A DNA stretch of 64,000 bases from contig JAOAHS010000026.1 of the NCBI GenBank assembly GCA_026415135.1, positions 38,062-102,061 on the forward strand, given 5' to 3'. Origin of the DNA: Calditerrivibrio sp. (GTDB lineage Bacteria; Chrysiogenota; Deferribacteres; Deferribacterales; Calditerrivibrionaceae). Positions 44,113 to 52,330 of this stretch are shown one piece after another. The first letter of the stretch is position 1. Each line of letters begins with the position of its first letter. Under the pieces are notes generated by a model that did no database searches, was not told the origin of the DNA, and saw nothing but the letters and a program-made list of their open reading frames with translations. Both the position numbers and the translations under genes were made by a program.

Positions 44113-45105
44113 ATGCAAGAGAAAATAGCAGTTATAGGAGGTGGTTCGTGGGGTACGGCTTTAGCCAATTTGTTAGTGGACAATGGTCATGAGGTTGTGT
44201 TGTTTGTGCGTGAGATTGAGATCGTTGATTCGATAAATAATAAGAATATCAATTCAATCTTTTTCCCAGAAATAAAATTGAATAGAAACTTAAAAGCAAT
44301 GCATTTTGATAATTTCGATGATTCCTACAATAATATTGTTTGGGTAGTTCCAACACAATTTACAAGAGGGAGTATAAAAAGATTTGACCATGGTCTTAAG
44401 GGTAAAAATATTATTATTGCTACAAAGGGGATTGAGATCGGAACAGGGAAATTGGTGGTGGATATTTTTAGAGAGAATATTGATGCAAGGTTATCAATAT
44501 TATCAGGTCCCTCCTTTGCAAGAGAGGTTATCTTAAAGAAGCCTACAGCTGTCAGTGTTGCCTCCATGTACGAGGATGATGCCTTTTTTTGGCAAAAATC
44601 TTTTTCCAACAAGTACTTCAGAGTGTATCGCTCTAAGGATCTAAAGGGTTTGGAGCTTGGTGGTGCTTTAAAGAATGTAATAGCAATTGCAGTTGGGATT
44701 TCGGATGGTCTTTCCTTTGGTAATAATGCAAGAGCTGGGTTAATTACAAGGGGGCTTGCTGAAATTACGAGAATGGGGCTAAAAATGGGAGCTATGCTTG
44801 AAACTTTTATGGGTTTGAGCGGTATGGGGGATTTGGTTTTAACATGTACTGGTGACCTTAGCAGGAATAGGCAGGTGGGGCTTGAAATAGCTTCGGGCAA
44901 GACTATTGCAGAGATTCAGGGACATATGAAAATGGTAGCTGAAGGGGTATCTACAGCAAAGGCAGCTTACGATCTGTCAAGGGAGTTGGATGTAGATATG
45001 CCTATTGTCACTGAGGTGTATAGGATTATCTATGAGGGTAAAGATCCGAAGGAATCTGTTATAGATCTTATGAATAGACCTTTAAAGGAGGAGAGTGTTT
45101 CTTAA
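44113..45105 (+). CDS. gpsA: Glycerol-3-phosphate dehydrogenase [NAD(P)+]
   Basis: Reduces dihydroxyacetone phosphate to sn-glycerol-3-phosphate for phospholipid synthesis; its product feeds PlsY encoded in region 1. 330 aa. The N-terminal nucleotide loop is VIGGGSWGTALANLL at 6-20; the catalytic lysine is in ELGGALKNVIAIAVGISDGL near 178-197; GLITRGLAEITRMG and LSGMGDLVLTCTGDLSRNR are C-domain signatures. A short AAGGAGATG sequence ahead of the ATG serves as the ribosome-binding site. Confidence 0.96.
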   Translation: MQEKIAVIGGGSWGTALANLLVDNGHEVVLFVREIEIVDSINNKNINSIFFPEIKLNRNLKAMHFDNFDDSYNNIVWVVPTQFTRGSIKRFDHGLKGKNIIIATKGIEIGTGKLVVDIFRENIDARLSILSGPSFAREVILKKPTAVSVASMYEDDAFFWQKSFSNKYFRVYRSKDLKGLELGGALKNVIAIAVGISDGLSFGNNARAGLITRGLAEITRMGLKMGAMLETFMGLSGMGDLVLTCTGDLSRNRQVGLEIASGKTIAEIQGHMKMVAEGVSTAKAAYDLSRELDVDMPIVTEVYRIIYEGKDPKESVIDLMNRPLKEESVS

Positions 45106-45107
45106 GG

Positions 45108-45127
45108 AAGGGTGGATACCCACCCTT
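45108..45127. terminator. Hairpin terminator between gpsA and the FmdB-type gene
   Basis: AAGGGTGG, loop ATAC, CCACCCTT: a perfect 8-bp stem between two convergent genes, usable from both sides. Confidence 0.7.
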
Positions 45128-45137
45128 ATATATCGTT

Positions 45138-45389
45138 TTAGTTTTCTACGTTTGAGGCAGGACAATTGCTGCAAGATGTAGAAGATTCCTTTGCACTACA
45201 GTTATTTTTTGATGCGTAATCTGTCTTATACCAGCCACTACCTTTGAGATGAAAGCTTGTAAGTGACATTATCCTTTCAGCAGAAGAGCCACATTTTACA
45301 CATTTTTTTTCAGCAGTGTCGCTGAAGGTTGGCTCTAATAACTCAAAGATATGCTCACATTTTGAACATTTGTATTCATAAATGGGCAT
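45138..45389 (-). CDS. FmdB-family zinc ribbon protein
   Basis: 83 aa. The N-terminal MPIYEYKCSKCEHIFELLEP and CVKCGSSAERIMS form the CxxC...CxxC zinc ribbon of the FmdB/CxxC_CxxC_SSSS family. It was named as a putative regulator of formamidase/amidase genes, but its real role is unknown. A Cys/Ser-rich tail follows (CSNCPASN). There is no partner gene nearby. Confidence 0.9.
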   Translation of the reverse strand: MPIYEYKCSKCEHIFELLEPTFSDTAEKKCVKCGSSAERIMSLTSFHLKGSGWYKTDYASKNNCSAKESSTSCSNCPASNVEN

Positions 45390-45466
45390 AAATCATACCT
45401 CCTTTTTGTGTTTTGGAATTTAAATATATATAAAATTTTCAAAATGTAAAGGGGGGATAATTTTAC

Positions 45467-45495
45467 TTGACAAAGTAGAGACTAAAAAATAATAT
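45467..45495 (+). promoter_or_regulatory. Predicted sigma-70 promoter of ilvE
   Basis: A perfect TTGACA (45467-45472), a 17-bp spacer and TAATAT (45490-45495), 27 bp ahead of the ATG at 45523. Confidence 0.7.
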
Positions 45496-45522
45496 GCATC
45501 AAACTATGAACTGAGGTGAAGT

Positions 45523-46617
45523 ATGGAGATATCCTATTGTTTAAAAGCAAGATCAAAAAGAAGATTAGAGCCATTCAAACCCGAACAGCCATTACCTTTT
45601 GGTCAGCTGAGGACTGATCATATGTTTATGATGGATTTTGATGGTCATGAATGGTACAATATAAAAATTTGCCCTTATTCAGATATAAATATCGCTCCAG
45701 GAGCAATTGTTCTACATTACGGTCAAGCGTATTTTGAAGGTGCAAAGGCTTTTATGCATCCTGATGGGGAAATCTATACCTTTAGGTTGGACAAAAATGC
45801 CGAAAGAGCTAATTTCTCGGCCGAAGTTTTATGTATGCCACAGGTGGATGTGGAATTTCAGATAAAAGCTATACACGCTTTGATAGATGTCGATAGAAAT
45901 TGGTTTCCAATACAAGAGGGTGCTTCTTTGTACATAAGACCTTTCATGTTTGGTACCTCCGATTCTCTGGGGGTTCATCCTAGTGAGAGCTATAGGTATA
46001 TGGTAATTTTATCTCCAAGTGGCCCATACTACCCAACAGGTTTTACAAAGCCCATTAGATTACTTATTACTCAGAAATTTCACAGGGCGGTTTCAGGGGG
46101 TACTGGTGCTGCCAAGGCAGCCGGTAATTATGCAGCTTCTTTAAGAGCAGGTCAGTTTGCAAAAAAATTTGGTGCCAGTCAGGTCTTATATCTTGATGCT
46201 TCAAACAGATATTTGGAAGAAGCTGGTGCTATGAACCATTTTCATATTACAAAGGATGGTACAGTATATATACCTGAGTTTACTGATACTATATTGAAGT
46301 CTATTACATCTATGAGTATGATAGAGTTGCTGCCCACTTTGGGGTTTAAAGTTGTTCAGAAAAAGATAAGTCTTGAAGAGTTTATTGATGGTATAAAATC
46401 TGGAGAAATTGTAGAGGCAGGTGGGTTTGGTACTGCTGCAGTTGTTTCACCTGTAGGTGAGTATGTATTTGAAGATGGAACTGTTTTAAAGGTGGGAACA
46501 GGCGAGATAGGGGAGATGACTAAAAAGATATATAAAACATACACGGATATACAATATGGTAGACAAAAAGCTCCAGAAGGCTGGTTAAGAAAGGTTGAAA
46601 GGGTTTTTAAAGGTTGA
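45523..46617 (+). CDS. ilvE: Branched-chain amino acid aminotransferase
   Basis: PLP fold-type IV transaminase that interconverts branched-chain amino acids and their 2-oxo acids. 364 aa, the longer (BCAT2-like) form. Motifs: PGAIVLHYGQAYFEGAKAF near 64-82 with substrate-site residues, SGGTGAAKAAGNYAASLRAG near 188-207 with the PLP lysine, and EAGAMNHFHITKDG near 228-241. A GAGGTGA Shine-Dalgarno precedes the ATG. It is monocistronic between its own promoter and a hairpin. Confidence 0.95.
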   Translation: MEISYCLKARSKRRLEPFKPEQPLPFGQLRTDHMFMMDFDGHEWYNIKICPYSDINIAPGAIVLHYGQAYFEGAKAFMHPDGEIYTFRLDKNAERANFSAEVLCMPQVDVEFQIKAIHALIDVDRNWFPIQEGASLYIRPFMFGTSDSLGVHPSESYRYMVILSPSGPYYPTGFTKPIRLLITQKFHRAVSGGTGAAKAAGNYAASLRAGQFAKKFGASQVLYLDASNRYLEEAGAMNHFHITKDGTVYIPEFTDTILKSITSMSMIELLPTLGFKVVQKKISLEEFIDGIKSGEIVEAGGFGTAAVVSPVGEYVFEDGTVLKVGTGEIGEMTKKIYKTYTDIQYGRQKAPEGWLRKVERVFKG

Positions 46618-46626
46618 TAAATCAGG

Positions 46627-46652
46627 AAAAGGGGGATAAATTCCTCCCTTTT
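46627..46652 (+). terminator. Terminator after ilvE
   Basis: AAAAGGGGG pairs with CCTCCCTTTT across an 8-base loop, followed by TATTTTTTAG on the plus strand. It overlaps the end of the convergent DUF4405 gene. Confidence 0.65.
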
Positions 46653-47266
46653 TATTTTTTAGTTTCGTATTCAGTATACTTTGATTCTATGAATTCAAAT
46701 AGTTTGGATGGGGTGGTGTTATTTTTTCTTGCTATTGTTAGGAGATTATCATTTTCATTAAATATTATGTTATTATCTTTTAAAATCTGAATGATTATCT
46801 CTTTTTCCATCCCTTCTTTTTTTGCTAGTTGCCCTATTTTAGAAAGCTCTGCATGGGGATATGGTGGTTCACCTACTTTATCTTTCCAGCTTTCTTTAAT
46901 GGTGTCCCCTAATTTTATAAGATCTTTAAAAGGTGATACTTCATAATAAGTCCCAATAAAAAACAGCAGAAAAATGACCGTAGCGGAGAGAAATGGTGGA
47001 GTGGCAAATGTGATCATTTGGGCCTTATTTTTTAAATAATATAAAAGTGCTTTCCAGTTTAGATAGATATGAAGAGAGCCTGTGATGAGAAAAAGGGCTG
47101 AAAAAGTTATGTGAAGGTTGCCCCATTGGGTTTTGTCAAGCCCAAGAATGTGTAGGTCTGCCCAATATGCTATTCTTCCTTGGGGGATTATAAACAGAAC
47201 TATCCCTGTAATAGATAAAGCTAAGAACGACCAAAAAGCTAAAAATGATATAGTTTTTCTAAACAT
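46652..47266 (-). CDS. DUF4405 membrane protein (cytochrome b-like fold)
   Basis: 204 aa. Three to four membrane helices in the first 120 residues with histidines in the pattern DLHILGLDK, WGNLHITFSALFL and GSLHIYLNW, which suggests a haem-binding four-helix module as in DUF4405 proteins. The hydrophilic C-terminus has two helical segments, one of them DNLLTIARKNNTTPSKLFEF, similar to known DUF4405 tails. ATG 47266 with AGAGG upstream is preferred to an extension to 47305. Electron-transfer function is inference. Confidence 0.82.
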   Translation of the reverse strand: MFRKTISFLAFWSFLALSITGIVLFIIPQGRIAYWADLHILGLDKTQWGNLHITFSALFLITGSLHIYLNWKALLYYLKNKAQMITFATPPFLSATVIFLLFFIGTYYEVSPFKDLIKLGDTIKESWKDKVGEPPYPHAELSKIGQLAKKEGMEKEIIIQILKDNNIIFNENDNLLTIARKNNTTPSKLFEFIESKYTEYETKK

Positions 47267-47291
47267 ATAACATACCTCTTTAAATTTTTGA

Positions 47292-47305
47292 TTGATGTTA
47301 ACCAA
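47292..47305 (-). promoter_or_regulatory. FNR/CRP-type box upstream of the DUF4405 gene
   Basis: On the minus strand TTGGT-TAAC-ATCAA, 9 of 10 matches to the FNR box TTGAT-N4-ATCAA. Its centre is only about 32 bp before the start codon, so if real it would more likely act over the core promoter (repression) than at -41.5. Confidence 0.35.
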
Positions 47306-47405
47306 AGTTTATGCCATAATCACTTGTAGAATTAATAAGATCGTATAAGTATTTTTCAAATAAAATAGGCAAAATTTGCACAATTTAGGCATTTATGAGG
47401 TAAAC

Positions 47406-47422
47406 GGGGGATACAATCCCCC
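47406..47422 (-). terminator. Hairpin downstream of rubrerythrin
   Basis: GGGGGAT, a 3-base loop, ATCCCCC: a perfect 7-bp stem, 9 bp after the rubrerythrin stop. On the minus strand only GTTTA follows; the long T-run is on the other strand, so efficiency is uncertain. Confidence 0.5.
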
Positions 47423-47430
47423 ATTTTTTT

Positions 47431-47931
47431 CTAAGCAACTTTGGTAAATTTATCTCCAGAAACTCCGCAGATCGGGCATTTGGCTGGAGCAGAATCAAAC
47501 TCTATATAACCACAAACAGGACAGAGATAAAAGTCTGTGGCTTCGATATCTTTACCTGATTCTACAGCTTCTAATGCTTTCTGGTATAATTTAGCATGTA
47601 CCTCTTCAGCTTTTAGGGCAAAATTAAACATCACTTTTGCTTTGTGACCTTCACTGTTTGCTTTATCCAGCATTGGTGGGTACATCTCTTTATATTCATA
47701 TGTTTCCCCTTCGATAGCTGCTTTTAGATTTTCTGCTGTGGAGCCCACCATATCCAACGCATTGAGATGACCCTCTGCATGAATTCTTTCTGCTTCAGCA
47801 GTAGTTCTAAAAAGTTTCGCAACATTTTTAAACCCTTCTTTTTCAGCCTTTTTAGCAAATGCAGAGTATTTTTGAAACGCTTGACTTTCGCCAGAGAATG
47901 CTTCCTTTAAATTGGTTTTTGTTTCAGACAT
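47431..47931 (-). CDS. Rubrerythrin
   Basis: Peroxide-reducing protein of anaerobes. 166 aa. The four-helix di-iron domain (1-125) has glutamates in EAFSGESQAF, the E-x2-H in AEAERIHAEGH near 47-57, EGETYEYKEMYP near 74-85 and the second E-x2-H in KAEEVHAKLY near 107-116. The C-terminal rubredoxin-like domain has CPVCGYIE and CPICGVSG. It lies 14 bp downstream of an exported isochorismatase-like gene on the same strand, so the two may be co-transcribed, though they act in different compartments. Confidence 0.95.
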   Translation of the reverse strand: MSETKTNLKEAFSGESQAFQKYSAFAKKAEKEGFKNVAKLFRTTAEAERIHAEGHLNALDMVGSTAENLKAAIEGETYEYKEMYPPMLDKANSEGHKAKVMFNFALKAEEVHAKLYQKALEAVESGKDIEATDFYLCPVCGYIEFDSAPAKCPICGVSGDKFTKVA

Positions 47932-47945
47932 CTTTTGCCTCCTTT

Positions 47946-48566
47946 TTATTGTTTATACTCTATTAGTGTACTTCTTGTGAGTATTATGTTGTTTCTAGTT
48001 CCAGGTCCATTAATCAGTGTGTGTACCACAGCCTGTTCAGCGAAGAGGTCTGCAGACAAACAATCCACAGGAACTATGATTTTATAGCCTCTTTGAGAGG
48101 CTTCAGTGGCTGTGAATAAAACTGCACCGTTTGCAGCTGTACCTGTTATGATAAGCTTTTTTATCCCCTTTGCTTTTAGGATATTATCAAGATTTGTATT
48201 TAAAAACTTGTTTACTGTTGAGTTTACTACCGGTTCTGTGCCGAGGGGGGAAACCTCTTTGAGTATGGTATCTGGTTTACCATTAGGGGTGAGAGAGTAT
48301 GCAACAAAGATATTGTTATCTCTTGCTTTCTTGAGTAGGTTAGAGATGATGGGAACGGTATCCAGACATCTTGGTCTTCTTTCTTTGTTACAGGTGAGTT
48401 CTTCGATATCGAGTATTAAAAGAGCAGTTTCATTATCTACCACAAACTTCTGTAAACTTGGTGTCTGAGGTGGTACAACCCAATCCCACTCTTCAATAAT
48501 ATCTGCAGCATAAGATAATATTGAAATTAAAAGAAATATTCCCAAAAACAAAAATATCTTTTTCAT
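47946..48566 (-). CDS. Exported isochorismatase-fold protein, catalytic residues missing
   Basis: 206 aa with a signal peptide (KKIFLFLGIFLLISILSYAA), so it is periplasmic, unusual for this fold. The fold is recognisable: ALLILDIEELTC (first-strand aspartate kept), NLLKKARDNNIFVAYS, NKFLNTNLDNILKAKGIKKL and ITGTAANGAVLFTATEASQ followed by RGYKI. In active isochorismatases and nicotinamidases the loop reads like TDYCV with a catalytic cysteine; here it is ANGAV, with alanine (codon GCA) instead. The usual lysine region reads VVNSTVNKF, so the lysine also seems replaced. ATG 48566 with GGAGG 4 nt away is preferred over 48584. Activity as a cysteine hydrolase is unlikely. Confidence 0.82.
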   Translation of the reverse strand: MKKIFLFLGIFLLISILSYAADIIEEWDWVVPPQTPSLQKFVVDNETALLILDIEELTCNKERRPRCLDTVPIISNLLKKARDNNIFVAYSLTPNGKPDTILKEVSPLGTEPVVNSTVNKFLNTNLDNILKAKGIKKLIITGTAANGAVLFTATEASQRGYKIIVPVDCLSADLFAEQAVVHTLINGPGTRNNIILTRSTLIEYKQ

Positions 48567-48609
48567 AGTTCCTCCTAATTTCAAATTATTATAATTTCAT
48601 ACAAAAAAG

Positions 48610-49389
48610 TCAAGAACTTTTTATACCATTTTTTACTATATCGAATTTTCTTTCTAATTCAATTATAGCATGTTTTTTTAGAGAATTGGGTATAATGTAT
48701 TTTTTTAATATCTTACATAGTGAGATAAGCCGATAATACTCAATATGGGGTGTGGTAAGACTGAGTTGGGGCTCAGTATGAGTAATTTTAATGATAGTTT
48801 TAATAGGGAGATAGCCTATTTCGAATTTGTTTGCAATCCTAAGCCACATATCATAATCTTCGCATATAGGCAAGGTTTCATCAAATAGCCCCACTTTGTT
48901 GAAAACAGTTTTATGGATGACAGCTGAAGAGGGACTTATTCTACAGAAATCTAAAATATATTTAAAGATATGTCCACCATACCTTTGATGTTTTTCCTTT
49001 GGGTTGATAAATCTATCTTTTTTGTACCAGTATTCATCTGTATGGCATACTAAATACCCAGTTTTTGTTAGGTATGATGCTTGTAATGATAGTTTATTAG
49101 GTAGCCAGATATCATCGGAGTCTAAAAATGCGATATACTCATATTTAGCATTGTTTATACCTACATTTCTTGCATAGCTAACACCTCTATTTTTATTATA
49201 TTTTATATATCTTATACGGTATAAGTATGGTTTTAAGTAATAGGCAAGATCGATATTTGATCCATCATCAATTACGATAATTTCATAGTGTTTATACGTT
49301 TGTAAAAAAACAGATTCTAATGTGTTTTTTAACAGGGATACTCTGTTATAAACAGGGATTACCACAGAAAAGAATATATCTTTCTGCAT
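48610..49389 (-). CDS. Family 2 glycosyltransferase
   Basis: 259 aa GT-A-fold transferase. It has FFSVVIPVYNRVSLLKNTLESVFLQT at the start (read in two parts), the nucleotide-sugar motif IIVIDDGSN near 36-44 and the metal-binding DSDD in YIAFLDSDDIWLPNKL near 86-101, and ICEDYDMWLRIA near 175-186 with the catalytic-region ED. No membrane helix. The sugar and acceptor are unknown; surface polysaccharide is likely. Its ATG directly follows the Lrp-type stop (TAGATG). It is the last gene of the cysE operon. Confidence 0.9.
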   Translation of the reverse strand: MQKDIFFSVVIPVYNRVSLLKNTLESVFLQTYKHYEIIVIDDGSNIDLAYYLKPYLYRIRYIKYNKNRGVSYARNVGINNAKYEYIAFLDSDDIWLPNKLSLQASYLTKTGYLVCHTDEYWYKKDRFINPKEKHQRYGGHIFKYILDFCRISPSSAVIHKTVFNKVGLFDETLPICEDYDMWLRIANKFEIGYLPIKTIIKITHTEPQLSLTTPHIEYYRLISLCKILKKYIIPNSLKKHAIIELERKFDIVKNGIKSS

Positions 49390-49848
49390 CTACTGAATCG
49401 GTTTTTTTCTGTCCATTATGGTGGAAAAGACTAAAATTGTGTTGGTTTTTTGAACACCTTTTATATTTCTAATCTTTTTTATAAGGTTTGATAGGGAGTC
49501 TGTGTTTTTTGTAATCACCTTTGCTATCATGGTGAAATCACCAGTTACATGATGGCATTCTATAATATCATCATCAAAAGTTGATATATTTTTTTCAAAA
49601 TCTGAAATACTTTGGGCACTATCTAGGGAGATCCCTATGAAAGCAAGAATATCGTATCCAATTGCTTTATAATTGACATTAGCTGAATAACTTTTAATGA
49701 TCCCTGCATTTTCTAACTTTTTTACTCTATCTATTACGGAAGGTGATGAGAGGTCTACCTCCTTTGCCATATCTGCATAAGAGATCCTTGCGTTGTTAAT
49801 CAATAAGTTGAGTAATTTTCGATCTACATCATCGATCATATTAGCCAT
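49390..49848 (-). CDS. Lrp/AsnC-family transcriptional regulator
   Basis: 152 aa. The N-terminal helix-turn-helix (DDVDRKLLNLLINNARISYA, ADMAKEVDLSSPSVIDRVKKL; 5-55) and the C-terminal RAM effector domain (about 70-145; ECHHVTGDFTMIAKVITKN) are typical. It starts at ATG 49848 with GGAGG 6 nt upstream. Effectors of this family are usually amino acids; the neighbours cysE and iscS suggest sulfur or serine/cysteine metabolism, as inference. Confidence 0.92.
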   Translation of the reverse strand: MANMIDDVDRKLLNLLINNARISYADMAKEVDLSSPSVIDRVKKLENAGIIKSYSANVNYKAIGYDILAFIGISLDSAQSISDFEKNISTFDDDIIECHHVTGDFTMIAKVITKNTDSLSNLIKKIRNIKGVQKTNTILVFSTIMDRKKPIQ

Positions 49849-49851
49849 TTC

Positions 49852-50505
49852 CTACCTCCTTTTGGTTACATCTTTTTTAGCACAAAAAGGGTCGAGTTTG
49901 CAAGAAGAACAAATGGGTAAGATAGGTTTGCATATATTCTGTCCATAGGCAACGAGATACTCGTTCCATTTAATCCAGTATTTTTTAGGTAATTTTTTTC
50001 TTAGTTCCTCTTCTGTTTTTTGGGGGGATCTGGTATTCACAAAGCCCATTCTGTTCATGATTCTGTGAACATGGGTATCCACACATATGGCTGGGATCCC
50101 GTATCCTTCCACTAAGACTAAGTTTGCAGTTTTTCTGCCAACCCCTTTGATCGAAAGTAATTCTTCTAAGCTATCTGGGACAGTACCGTTATATTTTTCT
50201 ATCAGATGACGGGAGATATTTATAATTAAATCACTCTTTTTTCTATAAAAACCAGCAGGATAGATGCATTGTTCTATCTCTTCTTTTGAAAGTTTTACCA
50301 TCTCGTAGGGTGTTTTGGCTTTAGATAAGATTTTCTTTGATGCTTCTAAGGTTACAGCATCTTTTGTTCTCAGGGAGATTATAGTGCTTATTAAAACTGC
50401 ATAGGGATTGTTTTGGATGAATTGAGATATTTGGGATACAGATGGGGTATTAAAATTTCTATAAGATACCTCTAATATATGAAAGATCTTATCTATTTCT
50501 TCCAA
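49852..50505 (-). CDS. nth: Endonuclease III
   Basis: Base-excision repair glycosylase/AP lyase for oxidised pyrimidines. 217 aa. The helix-hairpin-helix with catalytic lysine is EELLSIKGVGRKTANLVL near 108-125, the catalytic aspartate is in CVDTHVHRI near 136-144, and the C-terminal [4Fe-4S] cluster motif is C-x6-C-x2-C-x5-C in CKPILPICSSCKLDPFC. The start is TTG 50505 with GGAAGAG 9 nt upstream. As an Fe-S protein it fits next to iscS, though the link may be only positional. Confidence 0.95.
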   Translation of the reverse strand: MEEIDKIFHILEVSYRNFNTPSVSQISQFIQNNPYAVLISTIISLRTKDAVTLEASKKILSKAKTPYEMVKLSKEEIEQCIYPAGFYRKKSDLIINISRHLIEKYNGTVPDSLEELLSIKGVGRKTANLVLVEGYGIPAICVDTHVHRIMNRMGFVNTRSPQKTEEELRKKLPKKYWIKWNEYLVAYGQNICKPILPICSSCKLDPFCAKKDVTKRR

Positions 50506-50508
50506 TTT

Positions 50509-50751
50509 TTAATACTCTTCCAAAAATTCTCTTATTTTTGGTTTTAGGTGGATTTGGCTTAGATCAAACTGTTTTAATGACTTTGCAATAACGAAAGCTT
50601 TGTAATCATCTTTGGCTTTTTTGTCTATAATTATATAGAACTTGTCGTCAACCCTACACAATCCACCCCTTGCTGATGTTTTTTCATATCTCAATGTAAT
50701 CCCCAGCTGGGAGCAAAGAAGTTCTAAATCTTTTAGGATAGTTTTTCCCAT
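50509..50751 (-). CDS. Small conserved-looking protein of unknown function
   Basis: 80 aa, soluble. I do not recognise a named family. The centre GGLCRVDDKFYIIIDKKAK (near 29-47) looks like a compact beta unit, followed by helices (AFVIAKSLKQFDLSQIHLKP) and an acidic end FLEEY. A similar GGLCRV-(x)n-LDK pattern occurs, as I remember it, in hypothetical proteins of other phyla. It is 5 bp downstream of iscS and 3 bp before nth, so it is translated within this operon. Confidence 0.75.
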   Translation of the reverse strand: MGKTILKDLELLCSQLGITLRYEKTSARGGLCRVDDKFYIIIDKKAKDDYKAFVIAKSLKQFDLSQIHLKPKIREFLEEY

Positions 50752-50756
50752 AACCT

Positions 50757-51914
50757 CTATTTTCTATAAAGGGGGGACATCTCCCTTAACTTCTGGGTAC
50801 TGACCTTTAATATTTCTACAGCTTTATCTACCTCTTCTATTGTATTGAATCTACCAAAACTAAACCTTATGGCTCCATGGATATCCACTGGGTCAACGTT
50901 TATAGCTTTTAATACATGGGAAGCATCCATGCCACCAGAGGAACATGCTGACCCTGTAGAGCAGCAAACCTCAGAAGCATAAACCATAAGGGCTTCAGCT
51001 TCGATATGTTTGAATGTGATATTTGAGATGCTGCAAACTCTGTTTTTTGTGTCACCGTTTACATAAACATCAGGTATTTCGTTGAGAACTTTTTCTTCAA
51101 ATCTGTTTCTTATGGAGGTTATATAGTCGATATCCTTTTCTAAATTCTGTTGTATAATTTCGCATGCTTTTGCTATTCCAATTATGTAAGGGACATTTTC
51201 TGTACCTGATCTTATGCCATCTTCTTGATGGCCTCCATGAATAATAGGCTCTATTATGTTTTTCAACTCCTTATCTATATAGAGTACTCCGATACCTTTG
51301 GGGGCATAGATTTTATGGCCAGAGAAACTCAAAAGGTGGACCCCTAATTCAGACACATCCACATTCATTTTCCCAACAGCTTGAACAGCATCAGTATGAA
51401 AGATAAAACCATATTTGGTTGAGAGGTGGCCTATCTCTTTGATAGGCTGGATTGTGCCTATTTCGTTGTTAGCAAGCATTATAGATACGAGTATCGTATC
51501 TTTTCGTAGGGCATTTTTGAAATCATCTAAGTCTATGATACCATTGTTTCTCACTGGCAGGTAGGTAATTTCAAATCCAAGTTTTTCGAGATATTTACAG
51601 GATTCGAGTACTGCTTTGTGTTCAATATTGGATGTGATGATATGTTTGCCCTTGTTCTGTAAACCTAAGGCTATCCCTTTTATGGCGATGTTGTCAGATT
51701 CTGTTCCACTTCCACAAAAAATTATCTCTTCAGGTAAGGCACTGATGGTTTTAGCCACTACTTCTCTTGCTTTTTCCACATCTTCCCTTATTAATCTTCC
51801 TTCAACGTGGATGCTCGAAGGATTTGCAAACTTTTCTTTAAAATATGGGGTCATTGCTTCAAATACTTTAGGATCTATTTTTGTTGTTGCACTATTATCG
51901 AAGTATATGGACAT
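50757..51914 (-). CDS. iscS: Cysteine desulfurase (catalytically intact)
   Basis: PLP enzyme that removes sulfur from cysteine for Fe-S cluster and tRNA thiolation. 385 aa. All active-site residues are present: SNIEHKAVLESC near 96-107, HTDAVQAVGKM near 174-184 with the PLP-contacting Gln, the Schiff-base lysine K201 in SFSGHKIYAPKG, and the mobile-loop cysteine in STGSACSSGG near 317-326. It lies 2 bp after an IscR-type regulator and downstream of cysE, forming a cysteine-to-sulfur module. It contrasts with the lysine-less paralogue at 25040-26224. Confidence 0.96.
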   Translation of the reverse strand: MSIYFDNSATTKIDPKVFEAMTPYFKEKFANPSSIHVEGRLIREDVEKAREVVAKTISALPEEIIFCGSGTESDNIAIKGIALGLQNKGKHIITSNIEHKAVLESCKYLEKLGFEITYLPVRNNGIIDLDDFKNALRKDTILVSIMLANNEIGTIQPIKEIGHLSTKYGFIFHTDAVQAVGKMNVDVSELGVHLLSFSGHKIYAPKGIGVLYIDKELKNIIEPIIHGGHQEDGIRSGTENVPYIIGIAKACEIIQQNLEKDIDYITSIRNRFEEKVLNEIPDVYVNGDTKNRVCSISNITFKHIEAEALMVYASEVCCSTGSACSSGGMDASHVLKAINVDPVDIHGAIRFSFGRFNTIEEVDKAVEILKVSTQKLREMSPLYRK

Positions 51915-51916
51915 CT

Positions 51917-52330
51917 TTATGCTCCAAAATGTATATTTTTCATCTTTTGTAATGTAATTCTTTCTAAATAAGTGTCAATATCTTTTTTAAGACCAAACCA
52001 AACCCAGTTTACAGCGCAGATGGAGGATTTTTCACAGCCGGAGGTATCTATACAATCTACAGGTTTTATTGGACCATCCATGGCATATATGATATCCTTT
52101 AAATTTATCTGATCCAATGGTTTTGCAAACATGTACCCACCTAAAGTTCCTCTGACAGATTTTACTATCTTATTTCTTCTAAGTTTAGTAAAAAGCTGTT
52201 CAAGGTATTTTATAGAGATACCTTCGAAATCAGCAATTTTCTTTATGGAAACAGGTTCTTTATCAGCTCCTAAGGCTATCATGGCAAAAATAGCTCTTAC
52301 GGCATACCTACTCTTAGTTGTGACTTTCAT
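51917..52330 (-). CDS. iscR: Rrf2-family regulator, IscR type
   Basis: 137 aa. An N-terminal winged helix-turn-helix (1-75; [20 protein letters not shown]) and the three cluster ligands C93-x5-C99-x5-C105, the same spacing as C92/C98/C104 of Escherichia coli IscR, which binds [2Fe-2S]. The position directly upstream of iscS on the same strand supports the call. It probably senses Fe-S demand and represses this locus. Its start overlaps the cysE stop by 4 bp. Confidence 0.92.
   Translation of the reverse strand: MKVTTKSRYAVRAIFAMIALGADKEPVSIKKIADFEGISIKYLEQLFTKLRRNKIVKSVRGTLGGYMFAKPLDQINLKDIIYAMDGPIKPVDCIDTSGCEKSSICAVNWVWFGLKKDIDTYLERITLQKMKNIHFGA

Noticed and set aside
44325..44900. 191-codon open frame antisense to gpsA
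   Set aside because: It lies wholly inside a clear gpsA gene and has no family motif; its length comes from codon bias of the sense strand.
48586..48613. Promoter TTGACT/TATAAT before the isochorismatase-like gene
   Set aside because: The spacer between the good hexamers is only 14 bp; with a usual spacer the -10 is weak. Not supported well enough.
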